Source of the DNA: Aplidium turbinatum
Taxonomy: Eukaryota > Chordata > Ascidiacea > Aplousobranchia > Polyclinidae
Length of the DNA stretch: 64,000 nucleotides
Direction: 5' to 3'
Assembly: GCA_918807975.1 (NCBI GenBank)
Contig: OU964921.1
Location: 45,410,498 to 45,474,497 of the forward strand
Shown here: positions 32,397-43,559 of the stretch, in pieces
Layout of the letters: every line of letters begins with the position of its first letter
How positions within the stretch are numbered: position 1 is the first letter of the stretch
Made by a program: the position numbers and the translations under genes
Notes under the pieces: generated by a model
Databases searched by the model: none
The model's input: the letters and a program-made list of their open reading frames with translations, nothing else
What the model was told of the DNA's origin: nothing

Positions 32397-33413
32397 CAAG
32401 GGTGAGAAACCTACGGCTCGCAGACCGGACCCGGCTCGCGTGCTGCTTTTTTGCAGCCAACTCCAACATTCAAAAGGGAAGTGAAATTCGCTTAGTCTCA
32501 TCTAGGGTGGCTCGTTTTTGAACTTTTTTTTTAAACTCTCTCGGGGTAGTGGGGACATGGTGCCAATGAGGGAGAAAACAATCATGACAAAATTTGAGAT
32601 TCGTAACAAATTGTCTTCAGCCTCCTCATGGGGCCCAAAAATCGAAAAATGGGGCCAAAAACGCAATTTTTTTCAAAAATATTTTTAGTTTGGGTAGATA
32701 CAATATTGTTTAGATATATCTAATTAGCCTAAGACAAAAATTGGAGTCATTTGAACTATTTTTTCAGCTTCCTCACAGCTTTTGGAAATTTTCATTTTGC
32801 TGAAAATTTTGCATTTGTGTTTGTGGTCACATAACTACATACTTCGTCAGATGACGTAAATTCAAATAGAAGACGTCACCTTTTCCTACCAAATTAACCC
32901 AATTTCATTAAAAAATGACGCAACAGCTCAGGGCAGGTCTATAAAGAGAAATACAATGACGTTTTATAGCTGGCAAAATATCTAACTTAATTATGTATCA
33001 TGTAACCACCCACAAAAATGCGAAATTTTCAGCAAAATGGAAATTTTCAGAAGCTGTGAGGAAGCTGAAGGAATAGTTCAAATGACTCCAATTTTTTTTC
33101 TAAGGCTAATTAGATATATCTAAACAATATTGTATCGACCCAAACTAAAAATATTTTTGAAAAAAAATGCGTTTTTGACCCCATTTTTCGATTTTTTGGG
33201 CCCCATGAGGAGGCTGAAGACAATTTTTTACGAATCTCAAATTTTGTCATGAGCGTTTTCTCACTCATTGGCACCATTTCCCCACTACCCCGAGAGAATT
33301 AAAAAAAAAGTTCAAAAACGAGCCACCCTATGAATAAGCATCGTGACTCGCCTCTGCATTATTACTAGCCTACTTCATTTGGCCCGCGCATGTAAAAAGG
33401 TTGCCAAGCCCTA
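32397..33413. mobile_element. hAT-type MITE carrying a family B foldback
   Basis: CAAGGGTGAGAAACCT...AGGTTGCCAAGCCCTA with perfect 8-bp flanks ATCTACGA (32389-32396, 33414-33421). Without the nested foldback (32503-33330) it is about 190 bases. The ends are of the CAGGG-TGGCAACCT style common in hAT MITEs. Confidence 0.85.
32503..33330. mobile_element. hAT-type foldback MITE, family B copy 2 (uninterrupted)
   Basis: TAGGGTGGCTCG...CGAGCCACCCTA; each arm is about 350 bases and inverted relative to the other, leaving a short centre. This is the best template for the family. Flanking octamers (GTCTCATC, TGAATAAG) do not match, so its duplication is lost or the insertion was atypical. Confidence 0.85.
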
Positions 33414-33838
33414 ATCTACGATCGACTGCGGTAAGAAAGAGGCAACTACAAACCATAACATCAACTGCGCCATCTATCATGTGCCAAATAACGTGCATGG
33501 TTGGCGTGAATTGGATGAGCAATCACTGCAATGACTCTTCGACTTTTTCCCAAATACCCAAGCCCGAGTTACCGCTACTGTTTCAATAAAAAAGCAAAGC
33601 TTTCAACCTTTAGACTGGCAAAAATGTTACTTTTTCTGGTCCTGTCAAATTTACCACAATTACTAATAGGATACTCCGCAGCTTTAATCCTCACAGAGCT
33701 TTATTGGTTAGTTCACTTTATTGTACCACAGATATTAAAACTTAGTACCGTCAATGGTTTAGCAAACCTTTTTACTGTGATCTTAATTCTTGATCATGAA
33801 AACATTCATTGTATCACTATAAAGAATGAATTACATAC

Positions 33839-33969
33839 CGAGAAATGGCCTTCTTGAAGATGTCTGGGTTGTTCGTGGTTGTTAGTGGTCCGACGGTCGG
33901 GTCGTTGAAAGGAACAAGAACAAAGTCCTGGGGCTCATCAAGCGAACCTTGACGCTCGTTGATGATTTG
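33839..33969 (-). CDS. VWA7-like: VWA7-like gene, early vWA domain exon
   Basis: Acceptor ATTTCCAG, donor GTATGT. It starts in phase 0, in agreement with the 37671 exon, and ends two bases into an Arg codon finished by the 26945 exon. It encodes QIINERQGSLDEPQDFVLVP, FNDPTVGPLTTTNNPDIF and KKAISR. The 'YvLvpF.DP..GP...T.d...F...i' pattern is a hallmark of the VWA7/hemicentin-type vWA domain. Confidence 0.9.
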
Positions 33970-33974
33970 CTGGA

Positions 33975-34890
33975 AATGGAAAATTGCAGAAGTTAAAAAA
34001 TTGAAAGCATCATTGAAATTCATCTGCACATTATAAACATAATACACATTATCACCATCATCATCAACCACTTTTGATTATAAAGGCCATGAATTAATCC
34101 TCATTTCAAGGGTGAAGCCTGTCTGTCCATCGAGAGCAAATTTTTCTTCTCTACATCTCGCAATTAACTTATTAATGCATCGTTACACTTGACAAATACA
34201 ACATTCTGCAGCTTGGTGAATAAGTGCAGAAGGCATTTCATTATTTTGCTATGCAATATATTCTAAGCATGCTATCAAATGCAATATCATTTCAAAATCC
34301 GTAAAAAAGATAATTTCTTTAAAACTTTGTACTGTATGTATGTTTGTATCATAGCCAATGCGGTCTTTGATGAACTAGATGCTCAGTTCGTTTTTTTTTT
34401 CATCTTTCTCTTTGTCGTGCAGTGTCCCAAAGTGTTTTTGGTTGGCTGATTAATTTATTTTGTTGAAAATTACAGAAGAATGTTATTCGTTGTCTGCCAT
34501 GGCATGTCTTCCGAGAAGATGACTGATTAAACAGATATTTTTAAATTATATTTTTTTGATGATGTCACCAAGAAATTTGAGTTGCCGTAATGTTGTTCAA
34601 AACTGTAGTTTCCTTATCTTGATGTACACGGTTTAAAACTTCTGCATGTGTGAGTTCCGGAGCATTGTTCTGTACATAAGTCTGGGTAATTTTGGCCTGC
34701 CGAGTCAGAAAATGGCATTTTTCAAAAAAATTGGCTCTAGTTTTTGAGACTTCAATATTGTTCAATAATTTTGAACTAGAGAATTTGTTTGTATAGACTA
34801 GAGGATGAGCGCTGTTCTCGTGGGCAAAACATCAGTGGAAAAAATTTGCTGCTTTGTAAAAGCTTTTAAAATATAGTTTAATATTATTTG
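33975..34890. other. Intron; no feature seen
   Basis: AT-rich, with a minus-strand frame at 34565-34765 that has no recognisable similarity. No terminal repeats found. Confidence 0.45.
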
Positions 34891-34901
34891 TAGTCCCGGT
34901 A

Positions 34902-35138
34902 GCAACTTTCCAAAAGGTACCATTAAAAAATCCCCTTTGAGCAACAAAGGAAAACGTAAAGTCTAGCTGAACTAAGTCATTGGTTTGCCATCGGCTGCTT
35001 TGGCGCAGAGGGTTAGGGCGGTGGTAGTCATTACATTGACGTAGGTTTGATTCCCACCACTGCTATTACTCTTTTTTCTTCTATAATTACCAAACAAAGT
35101 TGAAAGGGGATTTTTAATGGTACCTTTTGGAAAGTTGC
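34902..35138. mobile_element. MULE-like MITE with 9-bp TSD carrying a tRNA-like unit
   Basis: The first about 45 bases (GCAACTTTCCAAAAGGTACC...) are repeated inverted at the right end. Both sides are flanked by GTCCCGGTA (34893-34901, 35139-35147), a perfect 9-bp duplication as made by Mutator-type transposases. The centre (34991-35066) is tRNA-like. Length 237 bases. Confidence 0.8.
34991..35066 (+). ncRNA. tRNA-like sequence inside the MITE
   Basis: A box TGGCGCAGAGG (about 35001) and B box GGTTTGATTCC (about 35044) at normal spacing. GCGGTGGTAGTC may form an anticodon-arm region. The acceptor stem does not close well and no CCA-type end is evident, so it is a SINE head or a pseudogene rather than a working tRNA. 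Confidence 0.55.
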
Positions 35139-35149
35139 GTCCCGGTAGC

Positions 35150-35960
35150 CTTTTAATATAATTTCTAATTGATTAAAATTTACAGGAATATCAACTTCTT
35201 TTGATAATTAAATGGCCCATCCAAGGATTTGAAAACACTCTGAGGGTTAGTGGTACATATGCCTACCATGATTTCAAATCTACTTGAAAGTCTGCTTTAT
35301 TTTTTTTATTTGTGAATTGCCGGTATGATAGAGTTTAGTAAAGCTCAAATTTTTATTTTTATGCATTTAAATTGGAAACATGGCCATGTGATTTTAGATC
35401 CTTAAACGTAGCCACGTGTTGCTGGTATGGGTAGGAAAGTTTGGACACGTGCGGGAAAAGGATGATAAAATATTTTCAGTTTATTGTAAATTAGCAATCA
35501 TTACTAATTGCTGCATATTGATTAGTTTTACGTTTAAGTTTGTAAAAACTTGAAATAAACCGTGTGGTACACATATTGTGTACTACCAACCAATAGGAGG
35601 AAAAATGAAACTATGCATCAAATTGGATTCTGTCTGCTCTGTTGAATACTGTAACCTCAAGTTTTCAAAATTATTTACAAACATTACCGTTGGAAAATTT
35701 TGTTAGATCACAAAATTGTTTGTAGCCTCACTTAAAATAGTCTTAATAATCAGGATGTCACAATGTTACATTGTCTACTTGTGCCTAAAAATGTGTTCTA
35801 CTGTGCCTCACATTTCTACATCTGTCCAAAGTTGGGAAGTGACAACTTGATTCTGAAATCCAGGATAATCTAAACTCTAAAGCAATGAAAAAAACACTTC
35901 ATTGTTAAAGAAGCACACCCAAGTTTTTGCATTCCACCTTAGATCCCGGGATGCCTTACA
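35150..35960. other. Intron; no feature seen
   Basis: Nothing supported beyond low-complexity AT tracts. Confidence 0.45.
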
Positions 35961-35965
35961 TTAAC

Positions 35966-36885
35966 CAGTGTTGTACGCGTCAATGACACAAATTGACGGC
36001 GTCAGCATCAGCGCAAATTGCCTAAAAACTTTACGGCGTAAAGTACTGCGTCCGCTCTTAAAGAAATTGACAGCGTCAGCGCTAATTTCTAGCGCTATTT
36101 TAACCAGGGTCTCACAAAACGGAAGTATTTCAACCAAGTTTAGGTTAACAATAGCTATAAAGAAAGAGCAGGTTTTATGTTTTGACACTGTATTGTAATT
36201 AGCTGCTTTAGCTTATTAGTTATTTCCTTTTAGAAACACAACCATTTCAAAACGTTTGTCTGACAATCTGCTGCGTTTGGGACGCATAATGTCCTTTCCA
36301 AATGAAAACATGCGTTCCACAGCAGAGCTGAATGGTACTGGTGTGTTGTATTTCAAAAAACAGTCTTGAAAACGCTTTCTCGGAAAGGTATCACTGTTCC
36401 AATTCCAAGCGTGCTGTGATGGCTTAGCATATATAAATCTTTTAACGAGGTCCACTGCACCAACATCGCTCTTTTCAGGGGCATATAGAACTCTTAAAAT
36501 AGTATCTTCAACCTCCGCGATGACATTCATTGATATTTCACTTTCTCTCTCTGATCCCTCGTTCTCGATACTGCTCACGATATGACCCTTTGGCAAACTT
36601 CTTCCGCTTGTATTCCAGGTAGCCATTCCAACCAACGCGAAAGTGGGTTATTCGGATGAGTCGCGCTGGCCAGAAAACACTGTGAAACTCTCATTGTGAA
36701 ACGATATTTTCCATGAAAACAAAAAATGACGCATAGCGCATGACGCTTAAAATCGGCAAAATAATTGACGGCGTTATCACTTCCGTCAACTAAAAAGTAA
36801 ACTGACGGCGCTAGCCTCAGCGTCAACAAAAAGTTGACGCCGTCAAATGATGCCTTCAAATTGACGGCGTCAACGTACAACACTG
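35966..36885 (-). mobile_element. hAT element, internally deleted, perfect 8-bp TSD
   Basis: CAGTGTTGTACG...CGTACAACACTG between ACATTAAC at 35958-35965 and 36886-36893. Subterminal TTGACGGCGTCA palindromes cluster near both ends and are plausible transposase-binding sites. Only the C-terminus of the transposase remains. Confidence 0.9.
36216..36640 (-). CDS. hAT transposase C-terminal (dimerisation) domain
   Basis: The minus-strand frame ends with PVPFSSAVERMFSFGKDI and MRPKRSRLSDKRFEM VVFLKGN-type sequence, the hAT family dimerisation motif. Upstream the open frame reads EVEDTILRVLYAPEKSDV. No catalytic RNase H-like residues are present, so it is a fragment of a former autonomous copy. Confidence 0.85.
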
Positions 36886-36904
36886 ACATTAACTAAACAT
36901 TTCC

Positions 36905-37335
36905 TTTTCTGGAATGGAAGCAAACTGGCACACAGTAGCCTACCAGTCTCACATACTTAAGTGTCAAAATAGGTCGGTCCCTTACATACAAATTCCATAT
37001 CAAAAAAGTAAGAGCTACTGTAAGGTGGTTGCTCGAGATAATATTTACGGAAACTCAGATTGGGGTGCCCTTCCAGCTATACTACTGTCGACTACTGTCA
37101 AATAAGAAGTGGAAGGTATAGTGGCGCTTCCGAACAACACTGCACTTGTGAAAACTGCCCAAAATGCAACGGTCCGAATCAGTCCACAGATCATCTCATA
37201 CTGGAGTGCCCAGTAACTAAGCTTCAAGGAGGATACCTCACAACCTACCAACGTAACAACGTCCTTATGGATTGTCTGAATGAAAACTGCTTGGACTTAC
37301 AATGTCACACGAAACAACAACTTATGGAAATATAA
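36905..37335 (+). mobile_element. LINE C-terminal fragment with zinc knuckle
   Basis: The plus strand at about 37070-37330 reads TTVDYCQIRSGRYSGASE, CTCENCPKCNGPNQSTDHLI and LECPV. The C-x2-C...H-x4-C knuckle fits LINE C-termini ('C..C....et..H.l..CP'). The preceding HTVAYQSHILKCQNRSVPYI stretch may belong. Stops at 37336. Confidence 0.6.
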
Positions 37336-37670
37336 AAATCATCAAAATTGAAAGTATTGGCTAGAAAAATAATTTGGTGAAAGAAATGTGATCCAGGTTG
37401 TGGTGACGAACAAAGGAATTGTGTAAGGACAATCAAAAAGCTGAAGCGTCGAGGAAGCGGGAAGTCATGGAGAGTTTAATGATCTTGCACCTTAGCTCAA
37501 ATGAACATTGAACATATTTGCCAACTTATACCAAAAAAACATTTTCCATCCCACTTCTGGACTATTGGACTGTTGCCTTGTGCACGGTGTGGCAAAGGAG
37601 GGTGAGCAAAACCTAAAAAAGCTTACGACACAGTTGATTTTGCATTTTCCAACACTCCATGTGCGCTTAC

Positions 37671-37803
37671 GTTTGCTCTATCTTTTGCAGCTTCTATTTC
37701 TCCCCCCATGCTTCCCGTATCATCTATGACGAAAGCTAGTGTTGTTCCTGACCCTAAGTCCAAGAATGCGCTAAACTTAAATTCTCCGATTGCGTTGCGG
37801 AGC
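37671..37803 (-). CDS. VWA7-like: VWA7-like gene, start of vWA domain (MIDAS)
   Basis: Acceptor TATGTTACAG, donor GTAAGC. The first base completes the Arg codon begun at the end of exon 1; the exon ends in phase 0. It encodes LRNAIGEFKFSAFLDLGSGT, then LAFVIDDTGSMGGEIEAAKD. DDTGSM is the metal-ion-dependent adhesion site (usually D-x-S/T-G-S), and the run FVIDxTGSMgxEI is typical of VWA7-like proteins. In other members this strand starts about 200 residues after the signal peptide, as here. Confidence 0.92.
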
Positions 37804-37884
37804 CTGTAACATATAAGAATTACTTTTGTAATTGCTGTACATTTTAGTATCATTTAGTTTAAGCTCATTCCAGCTGTCAAGATT

Positions 37885-38058
37885 TTATTAGTTGGTAAAG
37901 CTTTGGTAGAGAGTTTGCTTTGTTTAACCAATATACAAACAAAACAAAGTAACTTCAGCTGGTTTAACATGTTTTATTACAAAAAGAAATAACATAATTA
38001 AAAAATCAACTTAGACGTTTTGGACATGTACGACGTACGAGTGTCCTCATCAGGAATT
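37885..38058 (-). ncRNA. Penelope-type 3' module with decayed hammerhead motif
   Basis: The minus strand reads CCTGATGAG-GACAC...TGTC-CAAAACGTC (38055 to about 38013), a hammerhead core in which the G of GAAA is C. It then runs to ACTCTCTACCAAAGCTTTACC (about 37910-37890), the tail shared with the element end at 53422 and with 20515-20540. Likely a 5'-truncated Penelope-like remnant. Confidence 0.5.
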
Positions 38059-38114
38059 ACTCAAATCTGTAATATACAAAAAATGAAAATTATAAGCCAA
38101 ACCTGACCATGCAC

Positions 38115-38388
38115 TATAACTGTAACGACACTCCGGACTGAAAAGCACGTACTCAACAAATGATACAAGAATGATTACGAGTAAATTACACGGCGAGAAA
38201 CAGATCACATGAGGTGTAAAATACAGGCATGATTCTAAAGTAATTTTAAATTGGTCGACCGAGACATTGCCAGTAGCCTACACGTTACACAAGAGCCGGT
38301 GTGCTCTTTAATTGTACTTTTGGTTGTAAAGTTTGGGTTTAAGTGCTCCCCGGCTTACGAAGTCCGGAGCGTCGTTACAGTTACATTG
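38115..38388. repeat. Small inverted-repeat element
   Basis: ACTGTAACGACACTCCGGACT near 38117 is repeated inverted near 38361 (AGTCCGGAGCGTCGTTACAGT). The ends point outward with about 270 bases between. Probably a MITE; no duplication secured. Confidence 0.6.
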
Positions 38389-38635
38389 TTACTTTGTTAC
38401 CCGCTATAGTTACTTTGTCTTATTTGTTTATTTTATTATTTGTGATAAAAATTCTCTGAAAATCTTTCGTCTTCAATTGCAGATGCATCATCATCAACTT
38501 TATTTTGTAAAAACGTACAATAGAAACATGATTGAATTATATGAATATAGAACTTACCCGCACCGATGGCACAGAAAAAAAGCTTAAAATAAAAATAGTA
38601 AAAAGTATAATTTCTAGTTTTTTTATGACTTTTAC

Positions 38636-39177
38636 CTTTCCAACTCGGCACTAACAAGGCCCTGGACGTTTGCTATCAGTGCTTCTCCCTGCAAGCATCT
38701 TCGATTCAGCCAATCAGTTGAGTGAGAGGCGTAATCACCGATTCCCAGATAAAGCAGCAACCCAAACTTTTCCCTGGCAAGTTCATAGCTGTTAGCTCTG
38801 GCATAAGTGTAAATGTTGTCACGAAGCACAATCCTGTCCGATTCCTCGATGGAAGGTCCATCAGGACCAGGATCCGAATAATAAATCTGCAAAATTGCTT
38901 CTTTGAAATCTCTAGGAGTTGCAGCATTCCCATAAAATTCCCTGAACAATTCAATCGGGGAAAGCGGGTTGATGCGATTTGGGTCCAGCTGTGTGTTGTT
39001 TATTCTTGGGTTGTCAGCAAAGTATGTCGCCCCGAACCGTACTATGACTCTGGTCAGCAGCCTCCGATAACTTTCGCAATCAGTTCCTGATTGATCAGGA
39101 GGAATCAATCTCCCGAGACATGTTATGGTTGCTATGGCAAGAAGCACATAAACCATCGCTTCACCTCTCCACCACAT
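38636..39177 (-). CDS. VWA7-like: VWA7-like secreted vWA-domain protein, exon 1 (signal peptide and N-terminal domain)
   Basis: Starts ATG at 39177 (MWWRGEAMVYVLL...) with a hydrophobic signal peptide in residues 8-21; a second Met at residue 8 is an alternative start. About 180 residues end at a GTAAAA donor two bases into an Arg codon. Near residue 150 GDYASHSTDW corresponds to the 'lQDfYSHSNWvE' motif of VWA7-type proteins. The N-terminal domain resembles theirs only loosely. The gene continues through exons at 37671-37803, 33839-33969, 26813-26945, 12112-12345 and 11185-11303, all with compatible phases except one junction. Predicted extracellular or secretory-pathway protein of unknown ligand. 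The introns (up to about 14 kb) are swollen by transposons. A TATATA at about 39187 lies too close to the ATG to be a secure promoter. Confidence 0.85.
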
Positions 39178-39449
39178 TGTAGGTTTCCTATATATCTGTT
39201 TGCTCCAAAATACTTCAAGTTTAAATAAAGATTTAACTCATGCTATCCTAAGTGTCTGAAAGATAATAAACATACATTATACTAAAGATATTAAATAGGT
39301 TGGGATGGAATGGAACTTTTTTCTTCATCAGAATATCAAGATCTGACCACCCCAAATATCAAACCTTTTGTTCTTAAAAGTGTAAAAGCTTACCTTTACA
39401 TAACTAGGCTACAGTCTGATCCCGTTGTTCTAATTCCTTATAGCCTACT

Positions 39450-39867
39450 CATGGTCACCTGGAGATGCGGCCTGATTTGTCACATTTTGCAGATTTTGAT
39501 TACAGCTACTGTTAGTGTTTGACTGACATTTTATGAGATTTTTTTTACTTTCTGCTGTCTCCTAATGATATAAAAGTTTTTTGTTGCCTTTGGGAAGCTG
39601 TAGCAAATCAGAAAAAGTAAGTTGAAAAACGCTGAATCAGACTGTTATTGAAAAATTAACAGTCTGACTAAAATCTTTGAAATCAAATTTTCTATGTCTT
39701 TCAACATCCGAGGATGTTAAAACCTATTGTGTCATCTGGGGAAAACAGTAAAAAAAGCGTAAAAATGTAATTTCCAGAAAAATTTATTCAAACATTCGCC
39801 CAAAGTTAGCAATATCTGAAAATTTAAGCAAAATGTGACAAATCAGGCCGTATCTTTAGGTAGCCAT
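39450..39867. mobile_element. Foldback MITE family C copy 2
   Basis: CATGGTCACC...GGTAGCCAT, the inverse of the copy at 5700-6115 and similar over the whole 418 bases. Flanks AGCCTACT (39442-39449) and GGCCTACT (39868-39875) match at 7 of 8. Confidence 0.85.
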
Positions 39868-39869
39868 GG

Positions 39870-40555
39870 CCTACTTTATTTTCTCTTTCGATGATGCTAT
39901 CAAACAAACTGATTTTGCTAAAAAATAGCAATGGTGAACTGAAACGGTTGGAAGACTTTTGATAATCGGTGACGTTGCTAAGATGCGTCGCTCTTTCTCA
40001 TCGCAACAAGGACATGCTAATTTTGAAACCTGGCAGGAACAATGGAGCCTGAGGCAGCTCACTCATGTGGGAAACAAACGCAACATTGCTTGTCCGCGTG
40101 ATCGAATGCGATCAATTGATGGAATACGATCAATCAGAAACCAAAATCCAAAAACGCCTAAGGGAGAAAAAACTAGTTATTCTTGTCGAAATATCGGAAA
40201 AGAACCGGTCTTGCTAAAACGTTGAAAAGTATTTTATAAAAAAATCAACATTACAGCCAGTGTTTATTCTAAGGTGCGCAGTAACATCAAACCATTTGCG
40301 CAGTGAGATTTGATTTCTGCTTCAAGCTTGAAGCCAAGCTTTTAAGTTTAACTTCAACAGAGTGCATCTGTGATCCGTTGAATTGCAGCCAGCAAGCGTA
40401 GGCCACAAAAAGCGTTATCAGCATAAAAAAACGACCAAAATAAGGTCAAATTGTTTTGGAGGAAAACCCCCAGCCTATTTTTATATTGCCTCATACCTCA
40501 ATGTTTACACTACGATATCCATCAGCATTATATCTTACAATTCTTTCCGATTCTT
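39870..40555. other. No gene seen
   Basis: Short frames on both strands without similarity. ATTGATGGAATACGATCAATC near 40110 is a local repeat. Possibly 5' flank of the VWA7-like gene. Confidence 0.4.
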
Positions 40556-40559
40556 CTAC

Positions 40560-41775
40560 TTTGCACAAGCAAACTTCTAATGATCCGGTCTTGTCTAAAA
40601 TCATTCGCTTCACCCAAGAAGGATGGCTGGAGAAGTCAAATGCTAACGATCCAATCGAACAGTTTAGAATAGTTGCTGATTCTCTAACAACATGTTATGG
40701 TTGTTTATTGTATGGTTCTAGAGTAGTTATTCTTTTTAAACTCCGCAATGATATTCTTTCTCTTTTACACGGTCATTTTGGCATGCAGCGCATGACACAG
40801 CTGGCCAGGACAGCAGTCTACTGGCCCAATATCGATGCGGACATTGTCGACCTCTGCCGAACATGCACTACATGTGGTGAGCATCAAGCTGCACCAAGCA
40901 AGGCTCCTATCCACTCATGGATAGCTCCAGAGAAGCCTTAGAGTGGAATTTATGTCGATCACGCTATTAATATTTAGGTTTTAGTTGGCGTATTGTTACC
41001 GATGCTTATAGTAAGAATCCTTCCATTTACCCAACTTCTTTCGTATCAATGTCTGTTACGATTGATCTTTTAGAGCAGGACTTTGCCCATTTTGGATACC
41101 CCCACTCCATTGTCTCAGACAATGCGACTACGTTCTCTTCGAAAGAATTCAAGGTTTATTGTAAAGCTAGGGGAATAGTAGCCTACACATCACTGGAGCA
41201 CCATACCATACAGTAGAGCTAGGAATGGTGCTGCCGAGCGTTTGGTGCGCACTTTCAAGCAAATTTTGAGAAAATCGTCATTACCGCCTAGAAGTGCGAT
41301 CACTCAATTCTTGATGCAGTTTCGCCGTACGCCTAATGCCAAACCACCGCCAAATACGTACTAAATTAGATATCTTACTTCCTACTTCAGCTCAGATCAC
41401 GAAAACATCATAGAGTCCTCCCACCTCGGCAGCAAACCGGAAAGCATTTAAGTTTGATGTTAGCGATCCTTATTATGCTTTGTACTTTGGTTCCAGGCAA
41501 AACCGAAGCCCTCGTTGGGTTCCTGCCGTCCTGGTGAAGCGACAGGGGAGTCGTAGTTTACAGGTTCGAGTGGACCGTCGAGGTTCAATATGGAGACGGC
41601 ATATTAACCAGCTACTGTACATCTCGCCGGAAGACGGGTATCCAGGGGAGACTACCTTCACGTCGTCATCGACAGCCGACAAGGTTTCTGATTCATCGAC
41701 AGCCGACGAGGTTCCTGATCCACCGACAGCCGGCGAGGTTCCTGATCTTTCGACGCCGATCGCTATATAGAGGAC
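40560..41775 (+). mobile_element. Ty3/Gypsy-type LTR retrotransposon fossil, integrase part
   Basis: About 1.2 kb from the integrase end of a Ty3/Gypsy pol gene: HHCC zinc-binding region, the catalytic core region, and a C-terminal DNA-binding tail. It is a broken, old fragment with several breaks. No LTRs, gag, protease or reverse transcriptase recognised nearby, so the original ends are unknown. Confidence 0.75.
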
Positions 41776-41779
41776 TTGT

Positions 41780-42220
41780 TGTGGTGATCGGCCTCGAATC
41801 AAGGACACATATTGAGGCGGTCACACAGAAGACGCCAACCACTCCTCCATTATGAGTGGTCATAAGTTTTGTTGGGGAGATGTTGTGTGTTTGGGTTTGT
41901 TTTCTTTGAAACAATGTAGCCTCCCTTGTTTTCGTTCCCTTAGGTCTTCTCTTTTGCGTTTTTGTTAATCAGCGCTTCTCGTTTTGTTTCACAATATATT
42001 TTGGTTGCACGCCTTTTTGATAGTGCAGTTTCATTCTTGCGATTTTGAATACCAGTAGAAAGACTTTTATATGACTCTTGTTGAATGAGTTAAAAACACA
42101 ACACAGAGAATTGGACGTTTATATCTGACATATTTTAAATAAGAGATGTAAATTTTGTGATGGCAAATGGTTAGGCTCTTAACAACCAGTAAAGGTAACA
42201 TAATTGCCACAAGGCGCTAT
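41780..42220. other. No gene seen
   Basis: Flank of the Ty3/Gypsy fossil. No repeat pair that would mark an LTR was found. Confidence 0.4.
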
Positions 42221-42222
42221 AA

Positions 42223-42400
42223 CAGTGGTTCTTTACCTTTTCTCTGGCACGTCCCCCTTTAACATTGACTGCAAGTTCTGCATCCCCCTCCCCCGTTTTT
42301 CTATTTTCATCTTCACGCATAACAAAACTATATTGCAGAACCTAGTTTTTAAGAACTTCCAGTTCTTAAAAATAGGTTGTAAATGGCAAAAAAATAGTTC
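42223..42400. mobile_element. hAT MITE end (one side only)
   Basis: CAGTGGTTCTTTACCTTTTC with a CCCCCTTTAACATTGA-type continuation looks like the left end of a hAT MITE ('CAGTGGTTCTTAACCT'). No right end found. An 18-base internal hairpin CTAGTTTTTAAGAACTTCCAG lies near 42340. Confidence 0.45.
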
Positions 42401-42984
42401 AGGACATTAAAATTACTGCAAAAGGATTAAATATCGTTGGAAAGCTCTCGCTCCTCCGGTTAAGCTAAATTAAATTAATCCGCATTTATCTCGTGGTTTC
42501 GTCAATCAAACATGGCTAACTTCTTGTCTGGTATGGCAGACCACAAAACCATGTCGCTGTAACCTGTAAAACAACCTAACCTGCAAAATTAAATTCAATT
42601 TTAACACAAAAATGTCGAGAGCAAAGCTTGAAACTGGAAAATTAATTCAAATGTTACCAATCAACAACCAATAAGCATTAATTTGAAATCGAATTTTGTA
42701 AGTAGTCTAACTAAGGTTAACCTATAGTAAACTTAACTAACTGTAGATTTAAAAGCATTTCATTATGATAGCAAAGTTTGAAAGAAATATGGCAGAGTTA
42801 ACTCGTCACGACAATGTAGCCTACTCAAATTATCCTCCCAGGTAATTTATTGTTCAATTTTGATCATGCTCGTACCGAATGCTACAACAGAAGTCGTGAA
42901 CAGCAGGTACAAACAATAAGCCACCAAGAGTGAAGCAAGTCGCCGATATCAAACGCAACAACACCAGTTTCACAGCAAACTTAA

Positions 42985-43555
42985 CCCTATCTGTAGCAAC
43001 ACGGGGGTTTTATGAGGACGCCCCACACTAGTAGTGAAATATTCCTCAGAAGGAAATATGCTAGAAATGTGAAATTTCTTGACTTTTAGTTTTTATTATT
43101 TGCGAATTTTTTAAACCTAAACTGATTATTTTTCTACCTTCCTGCCCTTCGCAATAAGCATTTCATCTCAGGTGGCTAGACATTTTCGTGCAATGCTAGA
43201 TATATATAATTTAATGTTAGTGCAATATAAATGTTAGTGCAATTACTTTCAAATGTAAAAAACGCCCAAAATGCCTTATATTTATGAGCAAAAGTAATTT
43301 TTTGTTTAGTTTATCATTACTTTATGTTATAATTCAAAAATTTCAATTTTGAAGCTATTTTCAAACACTTTATTTGAATAAATTTGTTGAGTAAAAATAT
43401 AATTTTTATACACACAATACACATGGCTATTATCTTGTAAAATATTTTGGCTCTGTGATTTTCATAGCTCCCGTTGCTAACGATTAATTAGCACGGGGCT
43501 AAGATAGCCCGTGACGTGCTTTCCGCGTACGAAAACAGTTCGTATTAAGATAGGG
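42985..43555. mobile_element. piggyBac-type MITE, family A copy 3 (uninterrupted)
   Basis: CCCTATCTGTAGCAACACG...CGTATTAAGATAGGG between TTAA at 42981-42984 and 43556-43559. 571 bases; serves as the empty-site reference for the insertions at 1517 and 5700. Confidence 0.9.
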
Positions 43556-43559
43556 TTAA

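Noticed and set aside
34991-35066. Functional tRNA gene
   Set aside because: A and B boxes are good but the acceptor stem does not close and it is embedded in a MITE.
40560-41775. Full-length LTR retrotransposon
   Set aside because: No LTR pair, gag or reverse transcriptase found; only the integrase end is present.
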